A stretch of 64,000 bases of DNA from Hyphomicrobiales bacterium (lineage in GTDB: Bacteria; Pseudomonadota; Alphaproteobacteria; Rhizobiales; Rhizobiaceae). Made by a program: the position numbers and the translations under genes. Shown in pieces: positions 9,745 through 19,325 of this stretch. Under the pieces are notes generated by a model. It saw nothing but the letters and a program-made list of their open reading frames with translations. It did not search any database and was not told where the DNA came from. Numbering within the stretch: position 1 is the first letter of the stretch; every line of letters begins with the position of its first letter. The stretch is taken from contig UBNV01000013.1 in the NCBI GenBank assembly GCA_900466945.1, positions 186,001 through 250,000 of the forward strand, given 5' to 3'.

Positions 9745-12700
9745 ATGTCCCTGATCGATGTGAAGCGGATTGTCGCTGCGCAATCCGCCCTGACGCTCTC
9801 CCATGTGCCCGACGGAATGGATGCCTTCATCCTGGCTGAACTCGCACGTGCGGGCAAACCCGTCGCCTATGTCGTCTCCGACGGCCAGCGGCTGCAGAAC
9901 CTCGAACAGACCCTGAGCTTCACAGCGCCCGACATCCCGGTCCTCAGCCTGCCGGCCTGGGATTGTCTTCCGTACGACCGCGTCTCACCATCGGCAGACG
10001 TCTCCGCCCGCCGTTTGTCAGCACTCTCGGGCCTGATTGCGCTCTATCTCAATCCGCACCCGGCGATCGTTCTCGTCACGGTCAATGCCATGCTGCAGAA
10101 AGTGGCACCGGCGGATGTGATCGACAGCCTTGGCTTTTCGGCAAAGCCCGGCAATCAGGTGCGCATGGATGACATCGCCGCCCGTCTGGAGCGCAACGGC
10201 TTCGATCGTGTTGCAACCGTGCGGGAAGTCGGCGAGTTCGCCGTGCGCGGCGGCATCCTCGACGTTTTTGTCCCCGGTGCGGAAGAGCCGGTGCGCCTCG
10301 ATTTCTTCGGCGATACGCTCGAATCGATCCGCTCCTTCGATCCGGCAAGCCAGCGCACCATCGGCCAGATCCGCTCGCTTGATCTCAACCCGATGAGCGA
10401 GGTGACGCTGACGCCGGAAAGCATCAGCCGCTTTCGCAAGAACTACCTGTCGCTTTTCGGTGCCGCCACCCGCGATGACGCGCTTTATGCCGCTGTCTCC
10501 GAGGGCCGACGCTATGCCGGCATGGAACATTGGCTGCCAATGTTCTACGACAAGCTGGAGACCACCTTCGACTATCTCAGAGGCTTCCGTCTGGTCACCG
10601 ACCATACTGTCCGCGAGGCAGCCGAAGAACGCGCCAAGCTGATCCGCGACTACTACGAGGCGCGCCTCAACTCGGCGACCCCCGGCAAGGGCCATCTCGC
10701 CCAGGGCACGCCTTACAAGCCGGTGCCGCCGGAGCGGCTCTATCTCGGCGCTGGCGAATTCGGCGCGAACCTCGATGCCTTCGACCCGATCCGCATCACC
10801 CCCTTTGCCGAACACGGTGGCGAAAGCCGTTTGGTCATCGAGGTCGATGCCCGTCCGACGCCGCGTTGGGCCAAGTCTGCCAATGAGGCCAGCAGCGAAG
10901 AGAACAATCGTACCAACGTCTTCGGCCAGGCTGTCACCTATATCGCCGACAAGCGCGCGACCGGCGCCAAGGTCATCGTTTCCGGCTGGTCGGAAGGCTC
11001 GCTCGACCGCCTGCTGCAGGTACTGAACGAACATGGCCTGGAACGGCTCGTGCCCGTCGCTGCCCTGAAAGACGTCGACAAGCTGAAGAAGGGGGAGGCG
11101 GGCACCGCCGTCCTTAGTCTCGAAGGCGGCTTCGAAACCTCTGGCCTCGTCGTCATCGGCGAGCAGGACATCCTCGGCGACCGCATGGTCCGCCGCTCCA
11201 AGCGCCGCAAGCGCGCCGCCGACTTCATCTCGGAAGTCGCCGGCATCGACGAGGGCTCGATCGTCGTGCATGCCGAACACGGCATCGGCCGTTTCGTCGG
11301 CCTGCGCACCATCGAGGCCGCCGGTGCCCCGCATGCCTGCCTCGAACTACGCTATGCCGACGACGCCAAGCTCTTCCTGCCGGTCGAAAACATCGATCTG
11401 CTCTCGCGTTATGGCGGCGAGGCAACCGAAGTCCAACTCGACAAGCTCGGTGGCGGCGCCTGGCAGATGCGCAAGGCCAAGCTCAAGAAGCGGCTCCTCG
11501 ATATGGCAGGAGCGCTGATCAAGATCGCCGCCGAGCGCATGACCCGGTCTGCACCGGTCCTGACCACCCAGGAAGGTCTCTACGACGAGTTCGCCGCCCG
11601 TTTCCCCTATGACGAGACGGAAGACCAGGAAACCGCGATCGAATCCGTCCGCTCCGACCTTGGCGCCGGCCGCCCCATGGACCGCCTCGTCTGCGGCGAC
11701 GTCGGTTTCGGCAAGACGGAAGTGGCGTTGCGCGCAGCCTTCATCGCGGCCATGAACGGCATCCAGGTCGCCGTCGTTGTGCCGACAACGCTGCTGGCCC
11801 GCCAGCATTTCAAGACCTTTTCCGAACGCTTCCGCGGCTTGCCGATCCGGATCCAGCAGGCCTCGCGCCTCGTCGGCACGAAAGAGCTGAACCTCGTCAA
11901 GAAGGAAGTGGCCGAGGGCAAGACTGACATCGTTGTCGGCACCCATGCGCTGCTCGGCACGGGCGTCAACTTCGCCAATCTCGGCCTGCTGATCATCGAC
12001 GAGGAGCAGCATTTCGGTGTCAAGCACAAGGAGCGGCTGAAGGAGCTGAAATCGGACGTCCATGTCCTGACGCTCTCGGCGACACCCATTCCGCGCACCC
12101 TGCAGCTCGCCATGACCGGCGTGCGCGAACTCTCGCTGATCACCACGCCACCGGTCGACCGCATGGCGGTGCGAACCTTTATCTCGCCCTTCGATCCGCT
12201 TGTTATCCGCGAGACCCTGATGCGCGAACACTATCGCGGCGGCCAGAGTTTCTACGTCTGCCCGCGTCTGGCCGATCTCGCGGACGTGAAAAGCTTCCTC
12301 GACGAGAACGTCCCCGAGCTCAAGGTCGCCATCGCTCACGGCCAGATGGCGGCCGGCGAACTCGAAGACATCATGAACGCATTCTATGACGGCCGTTACG
12401 ATGTGCTGCTGTCGACGACCATCGTCGAATCCGGCCTCGACGTGCCCACGGCCAACACGCTGATCGTCCACCGCGCCGACATGTTCGGTCTGGCCCAGCT
12501 CTACCAGATCCGCGGCCGCGTCGGCCGCTCCAAGGTCCGCGCCTTCGCGCTCCTCACGCTCCCGGTCAACAAGGTACTGACTGCAGGAGCCGAACGCCGC
12601 CTGAAGGTCCTGCAGTCGCTCGACACACTCGGCGCCGGCTTCCAGCTCGCCAGCCACGACCTCGACATCCGCGGTGCCGGCAATCTTTTGGGCGAGGAAC

Positions 12701-13254
12701 AGTCCGGCCATATCAAGGAAGTCGGTTTCGAACTCTACCAGCAGATGCTGGAAGAGGCTGTCGCCGAGGTGAAGGGCATCGACGAAGTCGTAGACACCGG
12801 CTGGTCGCCGCAGATCCAGGTCGGCACCTCCGTCATGATCCCGGAGAACTATGTGCCGGACCTTCATCTGCGCATGGCGCTTTATCGCCGCCTCGGCGAA
12901 CTCGACGATCTCCGCGAGATCGACGGCTTCGGCGCCGAACTGATCGACCGCTTCGGCCCCATGCCGACCGAAGTCCAGCACTTGCTGAAGGTCGTCTACA
13001 TCAAGGCGCTCTGCCGCACGGCCAATGTCGAGAAACTGGAAGCCGGCCCCAAGGGCGTCGTGGTCCAGTTTCGTGGCAAGCAGTTCCCCAATCCGGCAGC
13101 GCTCGTCGGCTACATTGCCAAACAGGGCAGCATGGCCAAGATCCGGCCGGACCACTCGGTATTCCTGACCCGCGATCTGCCGACGCCGGAAAAGCGGCTG
13201 TCGGGCGCGGCGGTCGTGATGACGCAACTGGCGGAACTGGCGAAGGCGAGCTGA
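9745..13254 (+). CDS. mfd: Transcription-repair coupling factor
   Basis: Large 1169-residue DNA translocase that removes RNA polymerase stalled at lesions and recruits the Uvr proteins. The N-terminal UvrB-like region (YDRVSPSADVSARR) is followed by the RNA-polymerase-interacting domain (about residues 500-570, HAEHGIGRFVGL). The RecG-like motor has Walker A GDVGFGKTE near residue 650, DEEQHFG near 752, SATPIPRTL and QIRGRVGRS, and then the C-terminal TRCF domain. Full length. It starts six bases after sdhE. uvrA, its functional partner, lies 12 kb further on. Confidence 0.97.
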   Translation: MSLIDVKRIVAAQSALTLSHVPDGMDAFILAELARAGKPVAYVVSDGQRLQNLEQTLSFTAPDIPVLSLPAWDCLPYDRVSPSADVSARRLSALSGLIALYLNPHPAIVLVTVNAMLQKVAPADVIDSLGFSAKPGNQVRMDDIAARLERNGFDRVATVREVGEFAVRGGILDVFVPGAEEPVRLDFFGDTLESIRSFDPASQRTIGQIRSLDLNPMSEVTLTPESISRFRKNYLSLFGAATRDDALYAAVSEGRRYAGMEHWLPMFYDKLETTFDYLRGFRLVTDHTVREAAEERAKLIRDYYEARLNSATPGKGHLAQGTPYKPVPPERLYLGAGEFGANLDAFDPIRITPFAEHGGESRLVIEVDARPTPRWAKSANEASSEENNRTNVFGQAVTYIADKRATGAKVIVSGWSEGSLDRLLQVLNEHGLERLVPVAALKDVDKLKKGEAGTAVLSLEGGFETSGLVVIGEQDILGDRMVRRSKRRKRAADFISEVAGIDEGSIVVHAEHGIGRFVGLRTIEAAGAPHACLELRYADDAKLFLPVENIDLLSRYGGEATEVQLDKLGGGAWQMRKAKLKKRLLDMAGALIKIAAERMTRSAPVLTTQEGLYDEFAARFPYDETEDQETAIESVRSDLGAGRPMDRLVCGDVGFGKTEVALRAAFIAAMNGIQVAVVVPTTLLARQHFKTFSERFRGLPIRIQQASRLVGTKELNLVKKEVAEGKTDIVVGTHALLGTGVNFANLGLLIIDEEQHFGVKHKERLKELKSDVHVLTLSATPIPRTLQLAMTGVRELSLITTPPVDRMAVRTFISPFDPLVIRETLMREHYRGGQSFYVCPRLADLADVKSFLDENVPELKVAIAHGQMAAGELEDIMNAFYDGRYDVLLSTTIVESGLDVPTANTLIVHRADMFGLAQLYQIRGRVGRSKVRAFALLTLPVNKVLTAGAERRLKVLQSLDTLGAGFQLASHDLDIRGAGNLLGEEQSGHIKEVGFELYQQMLEEAVAEVKGIDEVVDTGWSPQIQVGTSVMIPENYVPDLHLRMALYRRLGELDDLREIDGFGAELIDRFGPMPTEVQHLLKVVYIKALCRTANVEKLEAGPKGVVVQFRGKQFPNPAALVGYIAKQGSMAKIRPDHSVFLTRDLPTPEKRLSGAAVVMTQLAELAKAS

Positions 13255-13288
13255 CGAGCGGGGATCGTGGACCTCGTTGGCTGCTCCG

Positions 13289-14224
13289 TCAGGCCTCGCC
13301 CTGTTCCGGCTTGATCGCCAGCGCCGCATCCGACTTGCCGGCCACCGGCGGCGGGAGCGGTGTGTCGCGCTTACGCTCGCGGATCAGCGTCAGGAGCCCG
13401 GAGCTTACGATCAGCACGATGCCGATGCCCATGGGCCAGTCGACCTTGTCGCCAAAGACCAGGTAGCCGAGCAGGATGGCCCAGAGCATCTGGCTGTACT
13501 GGATCGGCCCGACGATCGCGGCCGGGATGTAAAAAGAGGCCAGCATCATCAACACATTGCCGACGGCCGCCAGAAGACCGAAGGCGGCGAGCAGCATGAG
13601 GTCATGGCTCCCGGGCACCTGGAAGTCCGGCAGCGAAAAGACGGCGCAGATCACTACGCTGCCGAGCAGGCCGGCACCATAGAGCGAGATGTTCTTCTCC
13701 TGTGGCCCCATGGCCCGGAAGATGATGATCGTGACGGCACCGGCAAAGCCCGACATCATCGCGGCGAGATGTCCGACCTCCAGTTCGCGGAAACCGGGCC
13801 TCAGGACCACCAGAACGCCGAGGAACCCGATCAGAACCGCCACCCAGCGCTTCAGGCCCACCTGCTCCTTGAGGAAGATCACCGACATGATTGTCGCGAA
13901 ACTCGGCAGCAGGAAGATGAGGCAGAAGGCCTCCGCCATCGAGAGCTGGGTAAAGGCGATGATGCTACCGACCGTACCGACAGCGGAACAGACGAAGCGC
14001 AGACCCCAGAGCGGCCAGTTTGTGCTACGCACCAGATCCGTATAGCGATCGCCGCGTTTCATCAGGAAGGGGATGGCGAAAAAGCCGAACAGGCTGCCGA
14101 TGAAACCGGCCTCGAAGGCCGGCACGCGCCCCTCCACGAGTTTCACGGCGGCATCGCTGAAGGAATAGGCGGCAAAGCAGATAAAGGCGAAGAGGACGCC
14201 CTTGAAGGTGGTGTCGGCGGACAA
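13289..14224 (-). CDS. EamA/DMT family transporter
   Basis: Inner-membrane protein of 311 residues with about ten hydrophobic segments arranged as two EamA repeats. The first repeat starts near GVLFAFICFAAYS and the second near LAAMMSGFAGAVTI; this is the RhaT/YdcZ-like drug/metabolite exporter family. The only in-frame start with suitable length is TTG at 14224, with no clear ribosome-binding site, so the exact N-terminus is uncertain. The substrate cannot be inferred. It lies downstream of the DsbA-like gene on the same strand and converges with mfd. Confidence 0.85.
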   Translation of the reverse strand: MSADTTFKGVLFAFICFAAYSFSDAAVKLVEGRVPAFEAGFIGSLFGFFAIPFLMKRGDRYTDLVRSTNWPLWGLRFVCSAVGTVGSIIAFTQLSMAEAFCLIFLLPSFATIMSVIFLKEQVGLKRWVAVLIGFLGVLVVLRPGFRELEVGHLAAMMSGFAGAVTIIIFRAMGPQEKNISLYGAGLLGSVVICAVFSLPDFQVPGSHDLMLLAAFGLLAAVGNVLMMLASFYIPAAIVGPIQYSQMLWAILLGYLVFGDKVDWPMGIGIVLIVSSGLLTLIRERKRDTPLPPPVAGKSDAALAIKPEQGEA

Positions 14225-14231
14225 GGTGATG

Positions 14232-14261
14232 ATCCCGGGGAGGAGGTAACCTCACCGGGAT
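14232..14261. other. Hairpin between the DsbA-like gene and the EamA gene
   Basis: ATCCCGG (14232-14238) pairs with CCGGGAT (14255-14261), with an inner GAGG/CCTC extension and a six-base loop. No T-tract follows on either strand. It may slow transcription between the two minus-strand genes or simply be mRNA structure. Confidence 0.35.
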
Positions 14262-14281
14262 ACGAGTGTTCGCGCTATCCG

Positions 14282-14953
14282 TCAATTCAGATTGCGCAGC
14301 GCCTCGGCCTTCGCCTTGGCGATTTCGCGCAACGCATTGGCAAGTTCCGCCGGCGGCTGGGCGCCGCTTACGGCATATTGCTGATCGAAGATGAAGAAGG
14401 GCACGCCGTTGACCCCCATCTGCTTGGCAGCCTCGACCTCGGAGAGGACATGTTGAACATCGGCATCACCTGACAGCAGCGATTCGATCACAGGACGCGA
14501 AAGTCCGGCCTCGGTCGCAATGTCGAGTAGCACGGCCGCGTCACCGATATTGCGGCCCTGTTCGAAGTTCGCCTTGAAAAGCAAGTCGACCACCCGGGTC
14601 TGCGTCTCCCGGCTTTCCTGGCCTGCCCAATGGATAAGCCTGTGGGCGTCGAGCGTGTTTGGACCGACCTTGATTGCTTGGAAATCGAAGGCGATGCCGA
14701 CCTCGGCGCCGAGTGCCTTCAGCTGAGCATGGGCCTGGTCCATCCTGTCCTTGCCGCCGAGCTTCTTCGCCAGTTCGACCTGATGGTCGACGCCTTCAGG
14801 CGGATAATCGGGGTTGAGTTGATACGGGCGCCAGTTGATGTCGACACTGACCTCGTCCTGCACCTCGGCAATCGCGAGCTCCAGCCGGGCCTTGCCGAGA
14901 TAGCACCAGGGGCAGACCACGTCCGATACGAGGTCGATGGTGATGCGGTCCAT
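14282..14953 (-). CDS. DsbA family oxidoreductase, FrnE-like
   Basis: 223-residue thioredoxin-fold protein of the 2-hydroxychromene-2-carboxylate isomerase/FrnE group. The active-site CPWC sits near residue 12 (VCPWCYLGK), and the insertion domain carries the NTLDAHRLIHWA segment conserved in FrnE. It has no signal peptide, so it acts in the cytoplasm, probably as a dithiol-disulfide oxidoreductase. The start ATG 14953 was preferred over a frame extension because it has an AGGAAAGGA site 6-8 bases before it. Confidence 0.88.
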   Translation of the reverse strand: MDRITIDLVSDVVCPWCYLGKARLELAIAEVQDEVSVDINWRPYQLNPDYPPEGVDHQVELAKKLGGKDRMDQAHAQLKALGAEVGIAFDFQAIKVGPNTLDAHRLIHWAGQESRETQTRVVDLLFKANFEQGRNIGDAAVLLDIATEAGLSRPVIESLLSGDADVQHVLSEVEAAKQMGVNGVPFFIFDQQYAVSGAQPPAELANALREIAKAKAEALRNLN

Positions 14954-15051
14954 GAGGGTGTCCTTTCCTGGCAGAGATATGCCTGTCACTTAAAGCAAAG
15001 CGGGCCGGAGACAAGCTCCGGCCCGAAAACACAGCGTCAAACGCTCAGAGC

Positions 15052-16857
15052 TTACTGATCGCGCGCATCGAACCATGTCGGACGCTGGTATCCATAGAGC
15101 GGAGCCGTTTCTGGTCGTCCGATATGCTTCCAGCGCGCCACCCACTGTTCACCGATATGGTAGAGCGGCACGACATAATGCCCGGCAACGAGCAGCCGGT
15201 CATAGGCCCGCACGGCCGCCTGGAAATCGGCCGGCTCTCGCGCCTGCAACAGGGCCTCCATCATCCGGTCGATGTCGGGATCGGCGACACCGGCATAGTT
15301 GAAGCTGCCCTGAGCATCCCTGGATTCCGATCCCCAGCGATTAACTTGCTCGGCACCCGGTGAGAGCGACGAGGTGTAGGACTTGATGATCATGTCGTAG
15401 TCGAAGCTGTTGGATCGCGCCTGATACTGGGCGTCATCCACTGTCCGGATCGCCATATCGACGCCGATGAGTTTCAATGTCCGCTGGAAGGCGAGTGCCA
15501 TTTTCTCCTGGCCCTCGTTCTGCGTCATCACTTCGAACGCAACCGGTTTGCCTCTGGCATCGAGCATCTTGCCGCCCTGGATCTTGTAACCGGCCTCGCC
15601 GAAGAGCTTGACCGCCTTGCCAAGTGCCTTGCGATCGCCCCCCGATCCGTCGGTGGCCGACTGGATATAAGTGCCGGCTAGGATCTCCGGCGACAGCTTG
15701 TCCTTGGCGGGACCAAGCAGGGCCAGCTCTTTGTCGTCTGCCGCATTGCCGTAAGCGCCGAGCGCCGAGTTCTGCCAATAACTCTGGGTGCGTGTAAAGG
15801 CGCCACCATAGAGCGTCTTGTTCAACCACTCGAAATCGAAGGCCGTGTTGATTGCCTCGCGCACCTTCACGTCGGCGAAGATCGGACGTCGGGTATTGAA
15901 CACGAAGCCGAGCATGCCGGAGGGCAGGCCCGGCTTGAAAGCCTCCTTCACCACATCACCATTCTGCGCTGCCGGAAAGTCATAGGCGCGCTGCCAGTGA
16001 TTGGAATCACCGTCTGGATAGATGTCGATCTCTCCCTTCTTGAAAGCTTCGAACAGCGTCGCTTCCTGGAGGAAATAGGTGACCGTGATCTCGTCGTAAT
16101 TGTCGAATCCGACCTTCGACGGGAGATCCTTGCCCCAGTATTCAGTGTCGCGCACCCAGGTGACCTTCTCGCCCGGCCTCAGCTCCTTGATCTCATAGGG
16201 GCCGGATCCAACAGGAATGGCGAGCCCACCTTGGTCGAAAGTGGCAGGATCGATCGCATGTTTGGGCAGGATCGGTGTCGCCGAGGCAAAGATCAGCGGT
16301 GTCTCGCGATTGGCTTTTTCGTTGAAGGTGAACTTCACGCCATGCTCGCCGACCTTCTCCATCTTGGAAACCGCGTTGAGACGGCCGTTGAAGGGCGGGC
16401 GTCCCTTGTCGCGCAGGAGTTCGAAGGTGAAGATCACGTCTTCGGGCGTGACGGACTTGCCATCGTTCCACTTTGCCTTCGGATTGATGTTGAACTGCAC
16501 ATAGGTTCGGTCGGCATCCCATTCGACGGTCTCGGCGAGCAATCCGTAGAGCGTGAAAGGCTCGTCTGCAGAACGGGTCATCAGTGGTTCGTACAGCAGG
16601 TTGCCGAACTCCGGATCCCACACACCGCGCGCCGTGGTCCGCATGCCCTTGAGCACGAAAGGGTTCAGCGCATCGAATGTGCCGACGACACCATAATTTA
16701 CCCTGCCACCCTTTTTAACATCCGGCTTCACATAGGGAAAATGTGTGTAGCCGGAGGAGAGGGCAGGTTCCCCATGCATGGCGATTCCGTGCATGGGCTC
16801 AGCCTGGACGGTGGTCACAAGTGGCAGCAGGCAAAGGCTGAAGAAGAGACGGCGCAA
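15052..16857 (-). CDS. Extracellular solute-binding protein family 5 (YejA-like peptide-binding)
   Basis: Periplasmic binding protein of about 601 residues for an ABC importer of the oligopeptide/microcin C (YejABEF) type. The mature part has the family patterns: HGEPALSSGYTHFPYV, NLLYEPLM, AKWNDGKSVTPEDVIFTF. The frame is open to ATG 16917, but TTG 16857 is preceded by GGGGAGGA and immediately gives a signal peptide (RRLFFSLCLLPLVTTVQA). No permease or ATPase genes are adjacent, so it is an orphan binding protein or serves a transporter encoded elsewhere. Confidence 0.87.
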   Translation of the reverse strand: MRRLFFSLCLLPLVTTVQAEPMHGIAMHGEPALSSGYTHFPYVKPDVKKGGRVNYGVVGTFDALNPFVLKGMRTTARGVWDPEFGNLLYEPLMTRSADEPFTLYGLLAETVEWDADRTYVQFNINPKAKWNDGKSVTPEDVIFTFELLRDKGRPPFNGRLNAVSKMEKVGEHGVKFTFNEKANRETPLIFASATPILPKHAIDPATFDQGGLAIPVGSGPYEIKELRPGEKVTWVRDTEYWGKDLPSKVGFDNYDEITVTYFLQEATLFEAFKKGEIDIYPDGDSNHWQRAYDFPAAQNGDVVKEAFKPGLPSGMLGFVFNTRRPIFADVKVREAINTAFDFEWLNKTLYGGAFTRTQSYWQNSALGAYGNAADDKELALLGPAKDKLSPEILAGTYIQSATDGSGGDRKALGKAVKLFGEAGYKIQGGKMLDARGKPVAFEVMTQNEGQEKMALAFQRTLKLIGVDMAIRTVDDAQYQARSNSFDYDMIIKSYTSSLSPGAEQVNRWGSESRDAQGSFNYAGVADPDIDRMMEALLQAREPADFQAAVRAYDRLLVAGHYVVPLYHIGEQWVARWKHIGRPETAPLYGYQRPTWFDARDQ

Positions 16858-17129
16858 GATCTTGGTCCTCCCCGGTATGGAATCTGCAAATCGCGCGGAA
16901 GCTAGCACAGTCACCATAAAACCAACACAAGCAGGTGGGATTTAGGCGGGGTGAGTCGATCCAGTGTCAAAGAAACGCTGGATATTCTGGCCGCCACAAT
17001 GTAACAGGTGAGCCAGATCGCCGGGTCATGTATTTGCCTCATTTGAACGACAGGTGAGGGCACACACGACCGGTGAATGACGCGGCATCGAAGTCCGCGC
17101 GACAGGGGTTTTCAGGAGACGGAATACGT

Positions 17130-17765
17130 ATGATGTTCAAACTTAGCAACGCAACGCGGACGGCTGTGTCTGCACTCGCATTGTCCTTCGCAGCTACCGC
17201 CATGCCGGTTGTCGCGCAGGCGCAGGAAGCCGCAGCCGCTCCCTCCGAGGCGAAGTGGTTCAAGACCTGCGCCAAGCAGGAAGAATCGGACGTCTGCGTC
17301 GTCCAGAACCAGCTCGTTGCCGCCAATGGCCAGCTGATCACGGCCGTCGGCCTGATCACGGTCGAAGGCAAGGTCAACCGCAAGCTGCTGCAGGTCACCG
17401 TACCTTCCGCGCGTCTCATCCCGCCGGGCGTTCTGATGCAGATCGATGGCGCCAAGGGCACCAAGCTCGACTACGCTGTCTGCTTGCCCGACCGCTGCAC
17501 GGCTGAAATCCCGCTGACGGATGCAATCATCGACAGCCTGAAGAAGGGTGGCGAGGTCGTCTTCACCTCGATCAACTTCCGCCGCGCGCCGAACCCGATC
17601 AAGATCCCGCTGACCGGCTTCACCGGCGCCTTCGATGGCGAAGCGATGTCGCAGTCGCAGGCCGAAGAGCGCCAGCGTCTCCTGCAGGAAGCCATGCAGA
17701 AGAAGCAGGAAGAGCGCAACAAGGCGATCACCGACGCCCAGAACGCTGCCAAGCAGGGCAACTGA
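17130..17765 (+). CDS. Invasion-associated locus B (IalB) family protein
   Basis: Secreted or periplasmic protein of 211 residues named after the Bartonella IalB family; it is widespread in rhizobia, and its molecular function is unclear. Residues 1-33 form a signal peptide ending AQAQE. The core contains WFKTCAKQEESDVCVVQ and CLPDRCTAEIPL, whose four cysteines probably form disulfides. The C-terminal 40 residues are a Gln/Lys/Glu-rich helix likely to be a coiled coil. ATG 17130 follows CAGGAGAC; the longer open frame upstream lacks such a site. A strong terminator follows. Confidence 0.88.
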   Translation: MMFKLSNATRTAVSALALSFAATAMPVVAQAQEAAAAPSEAKWFKTCAKQEESDVCVVQNQLVAANGQLITAVGLITVEGKVNRKLLQVTVPSARLIPPGVLMQIDGAKGTKLDYAVCLPDRCTAEIPLTDAIIDSLKKGGEVVFTSINFRRAPNPIKIPLTGFTGAFDGEAMSQSQAEERQRLLQEAMQKKQEERNKAITDAQNAAKQGN

Positions 17766-17791
17766 TCCGCTTCTAGGCAATGAATAGCAAG

Positions 17792-17822
17792 AAGCCCGCG
17801 TCGTGAGACGCGGGCTTTTTTG
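17792..17822 (+). terminator. Rho-independent terminator after the IalB-family gene
   Basis: An 11-base stem, AAGCCCGCGTC (17792-17802) with GACGCGGGCTT (17807-17817), loop GTGA, followed by a run of T. Textbook form. hspQ converges from the other side, so it may also reduce read-through from there. Confidence 0.92.
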
Positions 17823-17843
17823 CTTTGTGGTATCAGATGTATG

Positions 17844-18173
17844 TCAGTGCGCGAAGTTCATCTTCGGCTTGTAGTGGCCGCTCTGCTGCGGCTCGAAAAT
17901 CTGCTGGATTTGCGGATTGCGCAGCGGCTCCTGGCTCTGGTCGCGCTCGAGGTTCTGCTCGGACACATAGGCCACATATTCCGTCTCGGAATTCTCCGCG
18001 AGCAGATGATAGAAGGGCTGGTCCTTGTGCGGCCGAACTTCGGCCGGGATCGCATTCCACCACTCCTCGGAATTCGCAAACTCCGGGTCAACATCGAAGA
18101 TGACGCCGCGGAACGGAAAGAACTTGTGCCGTACGACGTCCCCGATACCAAATTTAGCGCTTCGTTGTTTCAT
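17844..18173 (-). CDS. hspQ: Heat shock protein HspQ
   Basis: 109-residue protein of the HspQ/YccV (hemimethylated DNA-binding) family, known as a heat-inducible modulator of Lon and of DnaA stability. Recognisable segments are FGIGDVVRHKFFPFRGVIFDVDP, WWNAIP and the DQPFYHLLAEN core. ATG 18173 was chosen over TTG 18191 because AAGGAAG lies upstream at the correct distance. A heat-shock-sigma-like promoter is found just upstream. Confidence 0.93.
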   Translation of the reverse strand: MKQRSAKFGIGDVVRHKFFPFRGVIFDVDPEFANSEEWWNAIPAEVRPHKDQPFYHLLAENSETEYVAYVSEQNLERDQSQEPLRNPQIQQIFEPQQSGHYKPKMNFAH

Positions 18174-18196
18174 GGCTTGACTTCCTTTCAATGTCT

Positions 18197-18228
18197 TATT
18201 TGGGAAGAAAGCCCGGCAAAATCAAGGG
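18197..18228 (-). promoter_or_regulatory. Candidate RpoH (sigma-32) promoter of hspQ
   Basis: Read on the minus strand, CCCTTGATT and CCCAAATA are separated by 15 bases. This resembles the sigma-32 pattern CTTGAAA-N11-16-CCCCATNT, about 24 bases upstream of the hspQ ATG. The -10 element is imperfect. The role of HspQ as a heat-shock protein supports the call. Confidence 0.5.
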
Positions 18229-18260
18229 ATGGTATTTGGCATCCCTTGTACCTGCGACAC

Positions 18261-19181
18261 CTAGCCCGTTTTTCGACCGGGCGCGGTCGCAAGAACGAGG
18301 CCGCCAGTCACCAGCACGATGCCGACCGCATGATAGTGCTCGAAGCGCTCTCCCAGGAAGACGACAGCCATCAGGATCGACATGGGCGGCATCAGGTAAA
18401 GCGTCATACCTGCAATGCCCGGCCCGAACACCTGCACCGCGTGTTGAAAGCAATAGAAGGCGGCCAGCGAGGCGAAGAGGATGATACCCGCGAGCTTGGC
18501 AAACTCAATGCCCGTATCCGGCAGAAGCCCGCCGCCGGCGATCTCGATCAGACCGGGCGGTACCAGCACGATCGCGCCTGAAAGTGCCAGCAGAGCAAAC
18601 AGCGGGAGCGGGGGCATCTCGCGCACGGACGGACGCCGCAACAGCAGCGAATAGGCAGCAAAGGCAATGGCCGCCACCAGGATCGCCAGATCCCCGATGT
18701 TGAAGGTGAGCTTCAGCAGCGCCTCCGGATGTCCTTTCAGTACGATTGCCACGACCCCGGCAAAGGCAATCACCATGCCCCCCATTTCCCGCCGCGTGAT
18801 CGCGCGCTTTTGAAACAGCCACTGGGACAGGATGATGAACAGCGACGATGTCGTGTAGATCAGCGTCGCATTGGAGGCGGTGGTCAGCGTCAGTGCCCAA
18901 TAGACCACGCCGCCACAGATGCCCATGCCCAGAATGCCAAGTGTCAGCCAGAGTGCCGTATGACGCCGCACGAAGGTGAGGCAGGCCTGCCGTTCCTGCC
19001 AGATGAAGGGCGACATCAGGATCGCAGCCCCTACCCAGCGCAGCAGTGCGGTGGTGAATGGCCCGACCTCGCCGGTGATGCCACGCCCGAAGATCAGGTT
19101 CGAAGAGAAGAACACCGGCGCCAGCAGGAAGAGCGTCCAGTCATAGAGGCGCGGCGAGGGCGATTGCTGGGAGGCCGGCAT
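18261..19181 (-). CDS. EamA/DMT family transporter
   Basis: A second member of the drug/metabolite exporter family, about 306 residues. It has ten hydrophobic segments, opening with YDWTLFLLAPVFFSSN and containing the second-repeat start GDLAILVAAIAFAAYSLLLR. The frame extends to ATG 19268, but that would overlap the T-tract and approach the hairpin of the glnA terminator, so ATG 19181 is preferred; neither has a strong ribosome-binding site. The substrate is unknown. It is not closely similar to the EamA protein at 13.3 kb beyond the family fold. Confidence 0.83.
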   Translation of the reverse strand: MPASQQSPSPRLYDWTLFLLAPVFFSSNLIFGRGITGEVGPFTTALLRWVGAAILMSPFIWQERQACLTFVRRHTALWLTLGILGMGICGGVVYWALTLTTASNATLIYTTSSLFIILSQWLFQKRAITRREMGGMVIAFAGVVAIVLKGHPEALLKLTFNIGDLAILVAAIAFAAYSLLLRRPSVREMPPLPLFALLALSGAIVLVPPGLIEIAGGGLLPDTGIEFAKLAGIILFASLAAFYCFQHAVQVFGPGIAGMTLYLMPPMSILMAVVFLGERFEHYHAVGIVLVTGGLVLATAPGRKTG

Positions 19182-19270
19182 GGAAAACCGTGACAACAGA
19201 GGAGGGATGACCACTGCTAGCGCGACAGTACTCGGGGCGAAAGCGCGATTGCCAACAATTGGTGCCATTC

Positions 19271-19306
19271 GAAACGAAAAACGCCGGCGGAGCGATCCGC
19301 CGGCGT
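19271..19306 (-). terminator. Rho-independent terminator after glnA
   Basis: A perfect 11-base stem, ACGCCGGCGGA / TCCGCCGGCGT (19281-19306), with a four-base loop. On the minus strand it is followed by TTTT-CG-TTT. It lies 20 bases after the glnA stop. Confidence 0.9.
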
Positions 19307-19325
19307 CTGATGAGCAACCCGAAAA

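Noticed and set aside
11347..13329. Minus-strand frame of 660 codons opposite mfd
   Set aside because: A shadow of mfd in a GC-rich genome; no family features and no ribosome-binding site.
13277..14473. Plus-strand frame of 398 codons across the EamA and DsbA-like genes
   Set aside because: Extremely rich in charged residues and His/Gln, no domain, and it spans two convincing minus-strand genes.
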